Below, one piece after another: positions 16,815-26,830 of a DNA stretch of 64,000 nucleotides. The notes under the pieces were generated by a model. The model was not told the origin of the DNA. It did not search any database and worked only from the letters and a program-made list of their open reading frames with translations. Source of the DNA: Candidatus Nitrosocosmicus franklandus (GTDB lineage: Archaea > Thermoproteota > Nitrososphaeria > Nitrososphaerales > Nitrososphaeraceae). Made by a program: the position numbers and the translations under genes. The stretch spans positions 558,001 through 622,000 of the forward strand of contig NZ_LR216287.1 in NCBI RefSeq assembly GCF_900696045.1. Reading direction: 5' to 3'. Position 1 is the first letter of the stretch, and every line of letters begins with the position of its first letter.

Positions 16815-19238
16815 ATTACTTTAGTAATATGTGAAAAACCATCGGCAGCAAGGAGAATTGCCGAATCTTTGAGCATTGTTGGTCCAAAAAGTAAGTTATC
16901 ATCGATTAATACCGTTCAGGTTAAAAATTTATCCCAATCAAAAGGTGTTTTAGACAATGATATTTTTTTTAATGTCAATGTAGATTCGAATCAAAAGTAC
17001 ATTATTTGTTATGCTCTAGGACATCTTTATGGACTATCAGATACAAAAGGAAGCGAACAAGAATTTCCGATTCTCTACCCTTCATGGCAAGCGTTAAGTT
17101 GGTCAAGAAATCAAAGCATTAAATCAAAAAGCCTTACTTATAAAATAAAAAGAATCATAGATGAACTTTCCAAGTTATCAAAAGTAGCCACAAATTTTAT
17201 TCATGCATGTGACTATGACCAAGAAGGTGAAGTCATAGGCTACAACATCCTTCAATATGCTTGCAAAAACAAATATTCAGTTTCAAAACGAGCAAAATTC
17301 TCATCACTCACAGATGAAGAAATAAGAAATTCATTCAGTAATCTGCTACCTCCGAATCATAATCTAAAGGATGCAGGATTATCAAGGCACCTGATAGATT
17401 ATATCTATGGCATCAATCTTTCAAGAGCGCTCACAAATTCAGTTAAAAGAAAATCAAATGAAAAAAACACAAAGAAATTTATCACTCTTTCGATCGGAAG
17501 GGTGCAGGGCCCTACCCTTGCCTTCGTAGTAGAAAGAGAAAAAGAAATTTTAGATCATATTTCGACCCCTTATTGGAATATACTGGCAGTTTTTCAAAAA
17601 AATGATCGAACACTGAAAGCATACTACTTTCCACAGAAAATAGAATCTAAGGATCTGGCTCTGAGTATTGTAGCTGAATGCAAGAATCAACTAGGCAAAG
17701 TTACCGATGTATTAACCAACAAGACAGCGATAAAACAACCCTATCCTTTCAATATAGGAGATCTACAGAAAGAGGCATACAGAGTTTTTAAATTCTCTCC
17801 AAATTACACACTTTCCGTAGCAGAGAAATTGTATCTGGATGCGTTAATCTCGTATCCCAGAACTTCTAGTCAAAAACTTCCACCATCAATAAACTATACG
17901 AAAATTATTTCAAACATTTCAAAAATGGCTGGAGGCTTGAAACAAGATCCCTATGTTGAAAAAACTGAAAACAAAAACGTATTATGTTATTCCGTTATTG
18001 TCTCAAATCTTTTGGCTCAAAAATCGTTAATCCCTAATGAAGGAAAACAAGACGATCCAGCTCATCCAGCTATATATCCAACGGGACAAAAGTCCAAAAG
18101 AGTATTAGATGAATCTGAATCAAAGTTACTCGACCTCATAGTAAGAAGATTTTTTGCTACTTTTGGAAAAGAAGCATTCTATCAACAAGTTTCCGTTACC
18201 ATCGCTATAAAAGATAAATACATATTCAAATCAGAGGAAAAGAAAATAATTTCCGAAGGCTGGATAGAATTTTATCGCCCCTATTTTGATTATTCTGGTT
18301 ATGTAACAACAGATACGCTCTCTTTTTTGAAAAAAGACGATATCCTTAAAATAGTAAACATAGAATCAATAGAGAAAACTACACAACCTCCTCCCAGATT
18401 CAATCAATCAACATTATTACAAAAAATGGAAAGAGAAAAAATTGGAACAAAAGCAACACGTTCAGAAATAATAAATACTCTTTTCAAAAGAAACTATATT
18501 TATAATTTTAGTACCGCCAATGACTCAAAAAGTAATCGATATGCACCCCCCCTCAAAAAAAATACTGCTACCTGGAGTGAAATGAAAGCTGATAAAAAAC
18601 CAGCGATAATTACTCCTTCAGAGTCGATACAGAACGTCAGACTTCAAAATGATCCGATTAGGATTAAAGGTTCGTCAGGCATAAGACCCACTGAAATGGG
18701 CATCGCCCTGGTAGAATCCATGAAAAAATATGTTCCAAACATTGTCTCTACTAGTTTGACAAGGACCATGGAAGAACAACTGGAACAGATTGAATCAGGT
18801 AAAAAACCTAGTTCCTCAGTTGTCGATCAAGCCCGTGAACAGGTAAGAGAAGCAGTTAAATCTTTTTCAGACAACGAAGACCACATTGCTGAAGAGATCT
18901 CCCAGTCTCTTCAAAAAGACAGAAGAATGGAATCCATTTCAAATAAATCTCGAACAACCGTTTCCCTAGGAGCCTGTCCAGTATGCCAAAAGGGAAAGCT
19001 AATAGTAAAAAAATCAACAAAGACAAGAAAAAGATTTGCAGGTTGTACGAACTATTCATCAAGCAATTGCACAGCAACAGCTCCACTGCCTTCAACAGGT
19101 GCACTAAGGGGTTTGAAAAAAATTTGCAATGAATGCAAATGGCCCATAGTGGCTTCGACGGGTACTAATCAAGGTAAAAGGTATCGTTGGCAATTTTGTA
19201 TAAATCCTCAATGTCCTCTGAAAAAAACCAAAAAGTAA
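16815..19238 (+). CDS. topA: DNA topoisomerase IA, apparent ATT start codon
   Basis: Relaxes DNA through a covalent 5'-phosphotyrosine intermediate. Numbering from an ATT at 16815, the TOPRIM domain opens TLVICEKPSAARRIAESLS with catalytic Glu7 and carries DYDQE at 133-137 (metal-binding acids). The active-site Tyr347 is in ISYPRTSS. The C-terminus has two Cys4 zinc-ribbon motifs (CPVCQKG...GCTNY...C and CNECKW...C...C). The length of 807 residues suits archaeal enzymes. The first ATG/GTG/TTG in frame is TTG at 16869, which would delete Glu7, so translation must start upstream. The only position matching the family's Met is the ATT; a TAG lies ten codons further up. No ATG, GTG or TTG exists between. 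This is either a genuine non-canonical start or a start-codon mutation or sequencing error. Confidence 0.92.
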   Translation: MTLVICEKPSAARRIAESLSIVGPKSKLSSINTVQVKNLSQSKGVLDNDIFFNVNVDSNQKYIICYALGHLYGLSDTKGSEQEFPILYPSWQALSWSRNQSIKSKSLTYKIKRIIDELSKLSKVATNFIHACDYDQEGEVIGYNILQYACKNKYSVSKRAKFSSLTDEEIRNSFSNLLPPNHNLKDAGLSRHLIDYIYGINLSRALTNSVKRKSNEKNTKKFITLSIGRVQGPTLAFVVEREKEILDHISTPYWNILAVFQKNDRTLKAYYFPQKIESKDLALSIVAECKNQLGKVTDVLTNKTAIKQPYPFNIGDLQKEAYRVFKFSPNYTLSVAEKLYLDALISYPRTSSQKLPPSINYTKIISNISKMAGGLKQDPYVEKTENKNVLCYSVIVSNLLAQKSLIPNEGKQDDPAHPAIYPTGQKSKRVLDESESKLLDLIVRRFFATFGKEAFYQQVSVTIAIKDKYIFKSEEKKIISEGWIEFYRPYFDYSGYVTTDTLSFLKKDDILKIVNIESIEKTTQPPPRFNQSTLLQKMEREKIGTKATRSEIINTLFKRNYIYNFSTANDSKSNRYAPPLKKNTATWSEMKADKKPAIITPSESIQNVRLQNDPIRIKGSSGIRPTEMGIALVESMKKYVPNIVSTSLTRTMEEQLEQIESGKKPSSSVVDQAREQVREAVKSFSDNEDHIAEEISQSLQKDRRMESISNKSRTTVSLGACPVCQKGKLIVKKSTKTRKRFAGCTNYSSSNCTATAPLPSTGALRGLKKICNECKWPIVASTGTNQGKRYRWQFCINPQCPLKKTKK

Positions 19239-19373
19239 ATATTTGTATAGAAAGTGAACTTTACCTAAAATTCTCTTAAACAGGTCGACATCGACTAATT
19301 TATTATTGTAGTGATTGCTGTTGTTTTTATTTATAATCGCATCAGTACAAGCATAACAAGATGTACCTGAATT

Positions 19374-19967
19374 CTACCTTACAACAAGTACAGGACAGTG
19401 AGCATACTTTAAAACTTCGCTTGCAGTACTTCCTACAAGCATTTTTTTCAGGCCCGTTCTTCCCCTACTTCCAATTACAAGTAAATCAACATTTTTAGAT
19501 TCTGCATAATTAACTATTGTTGAAGCAGCAGAGGTTTCAGCTTCTACAATAGCTGTCTCAAATTTATGATCTGCGTTTTTAGTTTCTTTTAACAAAGATT
19601 GAGATGAATCAAAATGATCCCCCTGTATGGTGTTATTATTTGTATCAACATAGTTATCTTCAGTTTCTGTAGAGTTGTCTTCTGTCGAGAGATACTTGTC
19701 TTTGAGTGATTTCATTAATTTATCAAATTCTTCCTTTTCTTTTTGAAATTTTTCGGAGCCAAAAGTGGGAGCAAGGATAATTGAGGATAGCAAATATGGA
19801 TACTTGTAACTATCCAAGACATGCAGAATAATTAATGAAGAATTATACTTTTTGCCAATGTCCATAGCACTCTCAACGGCATCTAATGAGGGTTTTGAAC
19901 CATCGAAGGCAACCAAGATTTTAGAAAACACTAGGGCTTTGTTTAAGTTAAATGTAATTTTAACCAT
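19374..19967 (-). CDS. Universal stress protein (UspA fold)
   Basis: A 197-residue single-domain Usp. The N-terminal strand ILVAFDGSKPSLDAVESA and the C-terminal nucleotide-binding signature GSRGRTGLKKMLVGSTASEVL (G-2x-G-9x-G-S type) indicate the ATP-binding subclass. The final strand is CPVLVVR. About 45 acidic, Asn/Thr-rich residues (about 75-125) are inserted between the halves, longer than the usual 140-residue Usp, and look disordered. It is a single gene, convergent to topoisomerase. Such proteins bind ATP and modulate stress responses; the partner is unknown. Confidence 0.88.
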   Translation of the reverse strand: MVKITFNLNKALVFSKILVAFDGSKPSLDAVESAMDIGKKYNSSLIILHVLDSYKYPYLLSSIILAPTFGSEKFQKEKEEFDKLMKSLKDKYLSTEDNSTETEDNYVDTNNNTIQGDHFDSSQSLLKETKNADHKFETAIVEAETSAASTIVNYAESKNVDLLVIGSRGRTGLKKMLVGSTASEVLKYAHCPVLVVR

Positions 19968-20241
19968 GTGTTGAAAAAATGTCTTTTCGGGTAAAAGAAG
20001 CCCAATTGAAACCGGCCTTTGAGTACATCATTACAAGGAAAGGTTTGAAATATTATAACATAAACATAACACAAATTAACCAGAAGAAAGCCTCCTGCCC
20101 TATCCCATTTAATTCTCTTTTGTATCTTCCACCACTATACCACCTATACCACCACACCCTCATCCTTCCTTCTTACTTCCCCAATCACCGGTTACATTAG
20201 CGATAAATACCGGACCTGCGAATCAATATACGTAATTTATC

Positions 20242-22581
20242 ATGACCACTGCTCAGATCACCCCCCAACAAAGAGGGAAGACGACAACCCCCGATTTGGT
20301 TTCTAAAACTTATGAGAAATTAAAACAAAACATTATAAAGTTCAAAAAAATCTCAGAGAGACCTCTTACACTATGTGAGAAAATTTTGATAGGTCATTTG
20401 GACGAGTCTGTTGACCTTACTGAGTTCAATCAGCTAACCCCCGGAAACGGGTATATTCTTTTGAATCCAGATAGAGTAGCCCTTCAAGATGTAACTGGTC
20501 AGACCACAATTCTCCAGTTTATGCAATCAGGTATAAGACAGGTGAAGGTACCAACTACTGTACACTGCGATCACTTGATCCAGGCAAGGGTTGGCAGCGA
20601 ATCAGATACCAAAGCAGCAATTTATGAAAATAATGAAGTTTATCAATTTTTAGAATCTGCATCCAGAAAATACGGTATTGGATTTTGGAAACCAGGTGCT
20701 GGAATTATTCACCAAGTGGTTCTGGAAAACTATGCATTTCCTGGTGGCCTTATGATTGGCACCGACTCACACACACCAAATGCAGGAGGATTAGGAATGC
20801 TTGCAATAGGAGTTGGGGGTTTGGATGCTGCAGAGGTAATGGCAGGCTTACCATGGGAAGTTTTGTATCCAAAGAGAATAGGAGTGTACCTTACGGGCAA
20901 ATTAAGTGGATGGGCTTCACCCAAAGACATCATCCTGTATGTAGCCTCCAAACTCACGGTATCAGGTGGAACAAACGCTATTATAGAGTATTTTGGACCA
21001 GGGGCCCGAAATGTAAGCTGTACAGGAAAGGCAACGATTACAAATATGGGTGCAGAAATAGGTGCAACATGTTCAGTTTTTTCATATGATAGCAAGATGG
21101 AAGAATATCTTAAAGCGACCGGACGTACCTCCCTGGCAGAGTTGGCCAACAAAAACAGAGATTTACTAGTACAGGATTTGATACTAGAAGAAGAAATAGC
21201 CCAAAACAGAGAAAACGCAAGCAAATACTTTGATCAGCTTATTGAAATCAATTTGGATGAGCTTGAACCGTACATAGTCGGGCCCCATACTCCTGATCTC
21301 GCTAGACCCATCTCGAAGATGGCTGAAGACTTGCACGAAAATAACTATCTTGATAACATCTCAGTGGCATTGATTGGAAGTTGCACCAACTCCTCATATG
21401 AAGACATGTCCAGAGCTGCAGACATTGCCAAACAAGCAGTAGAAAAAGGAATCAAGACCAAATCCCCACTTCAAGTTACCCCCGGCTCTGAAATGATAAG
21501 AGAGACTATAGAAAGAGACGGACAAATTCAGTTGCTTAGAGAGATTGGCGCCAATGTTTTGGCCAATGCGTGTGGTCCCTGCATAGGCCAATGGAGCCGA
21601 CCCGAATTAAAAAAGGGAGAACCAAATACAATTGTAACCTCCTACAACAGAAACTTTCCGGGAAGAAATGATGGCCGTAGGGAGACGATGAACTTTATCG
21701 GTAGTCCAGAACTTGTAATTGCTTTAGCACTTGGAGGAAGACTTTCCTTTAACCCCTTAAAGGATGAACTTGTCGCAAAGGATGGCACAAAATTTAGATT
21801 AAATCCACCAAAGGTTGCCCCAGAAGTGCCCCCTTCCGGTTTCAAAGATACTGTAAACATATATGTTCCCCCATCTGAGGAACCCGACAAAGTAGTAGTT
21901 AAGATAGAGAGTAACAGCCAAAGGCTGCAACTACTCCAACCCTTTCCTGAGTGGGATGGTAACGACTTTAGTAGGCTACCGGTTTTAGCCAAGGTAAAAG
22001 GAAAGTGTACAACCGACCACATTTCACCAGCAGGACCTTGGTTGATGTATAGAGGACACCTAGATAGATTAAGCGATAACCTGTTGCTTGGGGCAGTGAA
22101 TTCATTTAGAGATGACCAGGTGGGCAAGGGATTGAATCTTCTAAATAATAACGTTGAAACTTTTGCCCATATTGCCAGAGAGTACAAAAAAAATGGAATG
22201 CGTTGGATAATTATTGGAGATAAAAATTACGGAGAAGGAAGCAGCCGAGAACACGCTGCAATGACACCTAGATATCTTGGATGTGCAGCTGTTATTGCAA
22301 AGAGTTTTGCCAGAATTCATGAAACAAATCTCAAGAAACAAGGTATTCTTGCATTAACGTTTATAGATCAATCAGATTACGACAAAATCAGAGAAGATGA
22401 TAGGATCAGCATACTCGATTTGCAAGACCTTCGTCCCAAAGGAGTAGTAACCGCAATTCTATATCATAGCGATGGTTCTGAAGAACAAATTCAACTAGTT
22501 CATTCATACAATGATGCTCAGTTAAGATGGTTTAGAGCGGGATCTGCTCTAAATATTTTGCGCGCAAAAGAAAGGACATGA
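20242..22581 (+). CDS. acn: Aconitate hydratase
   Basis: Interconverts citrate and isocitrate. The protein of 779 residues has the four aconitase domains. The [4Fe-4S] ligands are Cys381 (in GSCTNSS) and Cys444 and Cys447 (in NACGPCIGQW). Other signatures are GTDSHTPNAGGLG (substrate and cluster loop) and GDKNYGEGSSREHAA in the swivelling C-terminal domain. Overall it resembles the mitochondrial-type enzyme, as expected for thaumarchaea. In these autotrophs it serves a citrate-cycle segment supplying 2-oxoglutarate, which links it with KorAB at 60398. It is a single gene with an untranslated region of unclear extent (20000-20240). Confidence 0.96.
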   Translation: MTTAQITPQQRGKTTTPDLVSKTYEKLKQNIIKFKKISERPLTLCEKILIGHLDESVDLTEFNQLTPGNGYILLNPDRVALQDVTGQTTILQFMQSGIRQVKVPTTVHCDHLIQARVGSESDTKAAIYENNEVYQFLESASRKYGIGFWKPGAGIIHQVVLENYAFPGGLMIGTDSHTPNAGGLGMLAIGVGGLDAAEVMAGLPWEVLYPKRIGVYLTGKLSGWASPKDIILYVASKLTVSGGTNAIIEYFGPGARNVSCTGKATITNMGAEIGATCSVFSYDSKMEEYLKATGRTSLAELANKNRDLLVQDLILEEEIAQNRENASKYFDQLIEINLDELEPYIVGPHTPDLARPISKMAEDLHENNYLDNISVALIGSCTNSSYEDMSRAADIAKQAVEKGIKTKSPLQVTPGSEMIRETIERDGQIQLLREIGANVLANACGPCIGQWSRPELKKGEPNTIVTSYNRNFPGRNDGRRETMNFIGSPELVIALALGGRLSFNPLKDELVAKDGTKFRLNPPKVAPEVPPSGFKDTVNIYVPPSEEPDKVVVKIESNSQRLQLLQPFPEWDGNDFSRLPVLAKVKGKCTTDHISPAGPWLMYRGHLDRLSDNLLLGAVNSFRDDQVGKGLNLLNNNVETFAHIAREYKKNGMRWIIIGDKNYGEGSSREHAAMTPRYLGCAAVIAKSFARIHETNLKKQGILALTFIDQSDYDKIREDDRISILDLQDLRPKGVVTAILYHSDGSEEQIQLVHSYNDAQLRWFRAGSALNILRAKERT

Positions 22582-22762
22582 CTGCAAACAAATGCAGCAG
22601 CCTCTTAACCATCATAACAATCTAACTGCGAATAGATAGGAGTAAGAGTGAGGATATTTAACAAATTAAAAGTCAACACCTTTTTCCAATCTTTTGCAGA
22701 AAGCAATTTAGCAGTTTGAATGTTGTGCTCGTTCCCTTCAAAAAATAAGTTAGTTTCTTTGT

Positions 22763-23188
22763 TTATAATTGAACTTCAAACATCCCTAGTTTACCAGAGT
22801 ATGGTACCGGATAGTCAAACAGCACTGCATCTTTGATCAAAAATCCACATCTTCTTTTGAATACATTAGAAAACGGATTCATATTTTCAACAGATAGATG
22901 TTTATCCCTATCTTTATCAAACTCATCAAAGGCGTGGTAAGTCTTGACACCATACAAGACCGCTGCTCCAATTATGGCACCTTTTATTAGCAATTTCTCA
23001 TTGATCTTAAGAACAGAACAAGCTTCTTTGTTTAGGTTTTTTGAAGCGTGAATTAGAAATTTACCCCTATACCTTGTATTCCACTTGCGTATCTCAATAG
23101 TTTTCTTCCCACTAGCTAATAGATAGGCATAAGGTTGCTTTAGGGACAAACATTTCAATGCGTTAGATATATTCTCAGCCATTCTCAA
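22763..23188 (-). CDS. ASCH-domain protein
   Basis: A 141-residue PUA-like ASCH domain. Its opening motif is LSLKQPYAYLLASGKKTIEIRKW, followed by RGKFLIHASK and later IGAAVLYGVKTY, all typical. ASCH proteins bind RNA or modified nucleosides, and some hydrolyse N4-acetylcytidine. The Lys in SLKQP and the Glu in IEIRKW fit the proposed catalytic site of that group. It lies 96 bases downstream of the sirtuin gene on the same strand. The start could be either of two nearby Met codons (residues 1 and 3). Confidence 0.85.
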   Translation of the reverse strand: MRMAENISNALKCLSLKQPYAYLLASGKKTIEIRKWNTRYRGKFLIHASKNLNKEACSVLKINEKLLIKGAIIGAAVLYGVKTYHAFDEFDKDRDKHLSVENMNPFSNVFKRRCGFLIKDAVLFDYPVPYSGKLGMFEVQL

Positions 23189-23283
23189 ATAATATTATGT
23201 TGTTTGGGCAATTTGAAATTGATTATATGGTATGATACATCTACCGATATATTATAGTTACAGAAATAAGCAAAATTTCCCAC

Positions 23284-24099
23284 TTATAACATCTTATCAG
23301 AATGACTATCCATACCAAATATTTTTGGAAGAACATTATTAGCACTGGCCCTGACAGAGAAATCCATTAAATGAGACATTTCACTTTTGTTAGGATTAAT
23401 TTCAATTACCGTAGCGTTACCTTTCATCGCATAATAGGGCAACATATTTGCAGGAGAGACACTTAAGGATGATCCTACAACAAACATTACATCACAATCG
23501 GAAGACAACTGAATTGCCTGTTGCCATGCTAATGTTGGTAACGGTTCTTCAAAAAGTACCACATTTGGTTTTAATATTTTATCACATCTTTCGCAGAGGG
23601 GAACATCTTTCCCATCAAATTCTTTGAAAAACGTCTCATGATTATACTGTTTTACTGTTCCACAGTATAAGCAAACTAATCCAAAAATATTCCCATGGAG
23701 CTCTATTACATTAGAAGATCCGGCTCTTTGGTGCAGACTATCGATATTTTGCGTAAGAACCCAACAATTATCAAGCTTACTCTTTTCAACTGATGCTATT
23801 GTTATGTGAGCTTCGTTGAATTTAGCATCACAAATTAATCTCTGTCTGGAATAAAAGAAATCCCACACTAATCGAGGATCTGATTTAAAGGCCGTAAGGG
23901 ATGCCAGCTTTGTAGGATCATATTTATTCCATAAACCATCTTTATCTCTAAAAGTTGGAATACCACTTTCTTTAGAAATCCCCGCTCCGGTAAAAAAAAC
24001 AATATTAGTGGCTTGCCTTACGATCTCTTGGATCTGTACTACTAAATTGTTTATATTTACTGGATCATACATGGTTTTTCCTACATCCAATGCAATCAT
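23284..24099 (-). CDS. Sir2-family NAD-dependent protein deacylase
   Basis: NAD-dependent removal of acyl groups from lysines. The signatures are FFTGAGISKESGIPTFRD (NAD loop), TQNIDSLHQRAG, the catalytic His in IELHGN and a zinc site CLYC...CERC. FEEPLP, GSSLSVSPA and INPNKSEM complete the Rossmann half. The frame opens at GTG 24126, but that codon overlaps a TATA-like TATTTAAG (24116-24123). I therefore place the start at ATG 24099, with 24072 (MYDPVNINN) as alternative. It lies 41 bases after the MsrA stop. Confidence 0.93.
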   Translation of the reverse strand: MIALDVGKTMYDPVNINNLVVQIQEIVRQATNIVFFTGAGISKESGIPTFRDKDGLWNKYDPTKLASLTAFKSDPRLVWDFFYSRQRLICDAKFNEAHITIASVEKSKLDNCWVLTQNIDSLHQRAGSSNVIELHGNIFGLVCLYCGTVKQYNHETFFKEFDGKDVPLCERCDKILKPNVVLFEEPLPTLAWQQAIQLSSDCDVMFVVGSSLSVSPANMLPYYAMKGNATVIEINPNKSEMSHLMDFSVRASANNVLPKIFGMDSHSDKML

Positions 24100-24114
24100 A
24101 TAATATTTGATAGT

Positions 24115-24123
24115 TCTTAAATA
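24115..24123 (-). promoter_or_regulatory. TATA-like box before the sirtuin gene
   Basis: TATTTAAGA read on the minus strand, about 20 nt before ATG 24099 and about 47 nt before ATG 24072. It indicates an own promoter for the sirtuin gene although MsrA lies just upstream. Confidence 0.4.
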
Positions 24124-24166
24124 CACCTGGCTAGTCCGTGCTAGAATACAAGATTATCCAAAATTG

Positions 24167-24742
24167 TTAATGTCTTAGATACTCATGCTTTAATTTGGTT
24201 GAAAACTTTGTCAATAGTTTATTGACCTTGGGATCTATTACATAGTTGCAGTATGGAGCTGACCTATTATTGTCATAGTAATCTTTATGATAATCTTCAG
24301 CTTGATAGAAATTGCTAAAAGTTGTAATTTCAGTTACTATAGGATTAGCGTATATACCCTTTTTGTCAAGATCGCTTTTAATCTTGTATGCTATATCTTT
24401 TTGTCGCTCCGAATGATAAAATATGACGGATCTATACTGGGTGCCCACATCATTACCTTGACGATTCAAAGTTGTTGGATCATGTGTATAAAAAAATATT
24501 TCCAAGATTTGTTCAAGTGATATAATATTTGGATCAAATTGTACTTGAACTGCTTCAGCATGTCCGGTTGTTCCTGAACAAACCTGCTCATAGGTTGGAT
24601 TATTTACTGACCCGCCAGCGTATCCCGGAACAGCGGAAACTACACCCTTTATCCTCTTGAAGACAGCCTCCGTGCACCAAAAACATCCACTAGCTAGTGT
24701 AACAACTTCCAAGTCCCCTGAAATTTCTGCAGAGTTGCTCAT
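24167..24742 (-). CDS. msrA: Peptide methionine (S)-S-oxide reductase MsrA
   Basis: Repairs oxidised methionine. From ATG 24742 (MSNSAEISGD) the protein has about 191 residues. It holds the active-site motif GCFWCTEAVF, then GVVSAVPGYAGG and GHAEAVQVQFDP, and near the end AEDYHKDY. The frame is open to 24832, but the extra 30 residues precede the conserved part and look untranslated. It forms a possible unit with the sirtuin and ASCH genes downstream. Confidence 0.95.
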   Translation of the reverse strand: MSNSAEISGDLEVVTLASGCFWCTEAVFKRIKGVVSAVPGYAGGSVNNPTYEQVCSGTTGHAEAVQVQFDPNIISLEQILEIFFYTHDPTTLNRQGNDVGTQYRSVIFYHSERQKDIAYKIKSDLDKKGIYANPIVTEITTFSNFYQAEDYHKDYYDNNRSAPYCNYVIDPKVNKLLTKFSTKLKHEYLRH

Positions 24743-24832
24743 AACTATTGAACAAACTCTCACCTTATTAGATTTACTTGTAGCCGAATAAGGCGAAAGA
24801 CTCTTTCCAAATAGATGTACAAAACAAGACAC

Positions 24833-25178
24833 AGCACAGCATCATCCCAAAAGACAAAGTGTTGATCTTGTCTAAAACAAGAGATAAAAAATCTCTGACC
24901 TTTTTCAAAATTATTCAAACTAAAATGCAAAATGATATGTGTGCTGCAGAATAAATATTGTTACCATGTATAGATAAGGGAATAAATTCTTGTTCTATAA
25001 TAATATCATCACTTATTTTCTATTCGATTATATATCATAATTTTTTAGTAACAAATATAAGTGAAATAGTAACGGTGTTTGTCAAAGTTGTTCGAACTAT
25101 ATTTTTTTACAATATAAATGTTATTTTTCTTTTTGTCTATTCGTTTATATTGGATTACCAACAAGTATAATAAAAAAA
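24833..25178. other. Intergenic, about 345 bp
   Basis: Divergent upstream region between msrA and the exported protein gene at 25179. A 70-codon hydrophobic frame inside (24958-25170) is poly-Ile/Phe/Tyr translated A/T sequence and I do not accept it as a gene. Confidence 0.45.
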
Positions 25179-26576
25179 TTGGCTTTCCATCATACGGATT
25201 TATCGATACTTACCTCTGTAATCGTTTTAGTGTTCCTATCCGCCATCCTTAGTTCATTAGAATTTCCAATATGGCTAAATATATCAACTGCCCAAACAGC
25301 CAACCAATTAATCGGAAAGAATTTTGTGTTGCTTAATACCTCCAATACGGAGGAATGTCCAGAATTTTACGGAAGTGTCAACAAAAATATTAATCAATCA
25401 AATCAGAGTCACAGTAGTGACAACATCATCTTGAATGATAATAATACCACTACCAGTATTGGGACTAATAATGATACCATAACAAGTTTTTGCCCTTTCC
25501 TCAAAGTGGTGTATCCATTTGATTGTTCAACCGAACAATATAAGATCGAAGAAATTATGTGTAGATCCCCTGGATCAGAAATTGATGGGTTTGATGATGG
25601 CAAGCAATGCTCAAAAGATCCATCAGAATTGTCCGATATTAAAGAAGAAGAAATTAAGGAAAAAGACGAGTCAGAAATCCTGTCCAACTCCTGTAGTCCA
25701 CCAGATAGCGAAAATGCAAGTAGCAACCCAAGAATCTACGATCCGCGAACCGAGGATGTATTAGACAAAGAGATTTTCGATAAAGAAGGGTATTTGATAG
25801 TAGACACTAAATTTGATAAAGAATTTTCTTATGAACTTGGGGATCCATTAAATCCAAACAAAACTCTTGGAATTAATTTGGACCTTGCCGAGCATTCGCA
25901 AGGTAACCTTAACAACATCAATTCTCCTAGAATAGAGATTGCAAGAAAAAACCTTGATGGAACGCTTGATATGAACGCCGCAAAAAACCAAATGATCGTG
26001 TGGAAAGGAGATATCTTGAATTATTTTGAGAAACCAGAGAAAAAATATGAAAATGAAACCTATATTGAAATAATGTTTAATACAGGACATCACAATTCCG
26101 ATGCATCGGATGCTGAAAAGAGAGGAATAGGAGTTCTCTTTGATGTTTCTAATGATAGCAATCCATATATTCTGGACTACCGCGACAACGGAAAGTATGT
26201 CAAATTGACTATGAACGATGTTAAAAATTTATCAGGAGCAGATTTTATTTTCCACTCCAATGACAACCAAAGCGACAGTTATTATATAAACGATTTAATT
26301 AACAAGACTAACGTCACTTTAAAGGTAAAAACATTTCTAACAGGAGAAAATAATAGAGTCATTCAGACATTTATTGATCCAGGAACTGGTTCAGAAACGC
26401 TTTATTGGACATTAAACAATGTGTCAAAGCTGCAAGGCTATGAAGATATAGACGATAAAGATGCCTTTCTACAGACAATAAACCAAGGGTCAGGGCATAC
26501 CTATGTACGCACGGATAATATTGAGACTCGTCTTGCCTCTTTACAATCCATAATCATTGATCCTAATAACGTCTAA
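25179..26576 (+). CDS. Large exported acidic protein of unknown function
   Basis: A 465-residue protein starting at TTG 25179, with an N-terminal membrane or signal segment (about residues 10-32) and possible cleavage near STAQT. Residues about 40-200 are Asn/Ser-rich and then strongly acidic, with six to eight Cys that could pair extracellularly. Residues about 205-465 look like a folded beta-rich domain, with motifs RIEIARKNLDGTLD, YIEIMFNTGHH and TGSETLYWTLNN. The latter resembles a jelly-roll or polysaccharide-lyase-like surface domain, but I cannot assign a family. No neighbour is co-oriented. Confidence 0.7.
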   Translation: MAFHHTDLSILTSVIVLVFLSAILSSLEFPIWLNISTAQTANQLIGKNFVLLNTSNTEECPEFYGSVNKNINQSNQSHSSDNIILNDNNTTTSIGTNNDTITSFCPFLKVVYPFDCSTEQYKIEEIMCRSPGSEIDGFDDGKQCSKDPSELSDIKEEEIKEKDESEILSNSCSPPDSENASSNPRIYDPRTEDVLDKEIFDKEGYLIVDTKFDKEFSYELGDPLNPNKTLGINLDLAEHSQGNLNNINSPRIEIARKNLDGTLDMNAAKNQMIVWKGDILNYFEKPEKKYENETYIEIMFNTGHHNSDASDAEKRGIGVLFDVSNDSNPYILDYRDNGKYVKLTMNDVKNLSGADFIFHSNDNQSDSYYINDLINKTNVTLKVKTFLTGENNRVIQTFIDPGTGSETLYWTLNNVSKLQGYEDIDDKDAFLQTINQGSGHTYVRTDNIETRLASLQSIIIDPNNV

Positions 26577-26830
26577 TTTAATTTTCGAATCATATAAAAG
26601 AAGACAAGAAGAGGTAGAGTGATAGGAAAATAATAATTGACTAATTAGAAAAAGTAATAGATTGTATTTTTTATCTCTTTTGATATAATCTTGTGAATAA
26701 ATTAGATCTCAACAAATACCTGTCAAGATATTATTTATTAAATTCATCTCAAACATCACATACACAGATATGTTCGCATCTTTCTAAAAAAATATAGTTA
26801 TAAACAAGAAGTGAGATAAAAACCCACCCA

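Noticed and set aside
20730-21224. 164-codon minus-strand frame inside aconitase
   Set aside because: Antisense shadow of a firmly identified gene with no family match.
24958-25170. Hydrophobic 70-codon frame before the exported protein gene
   Set aside because: The translation is almost only Ile, Phe, Tyr, Val and Asn from A/T-rich DNA, with a TTG start and no signal or helix pattern of a real membrane protein.
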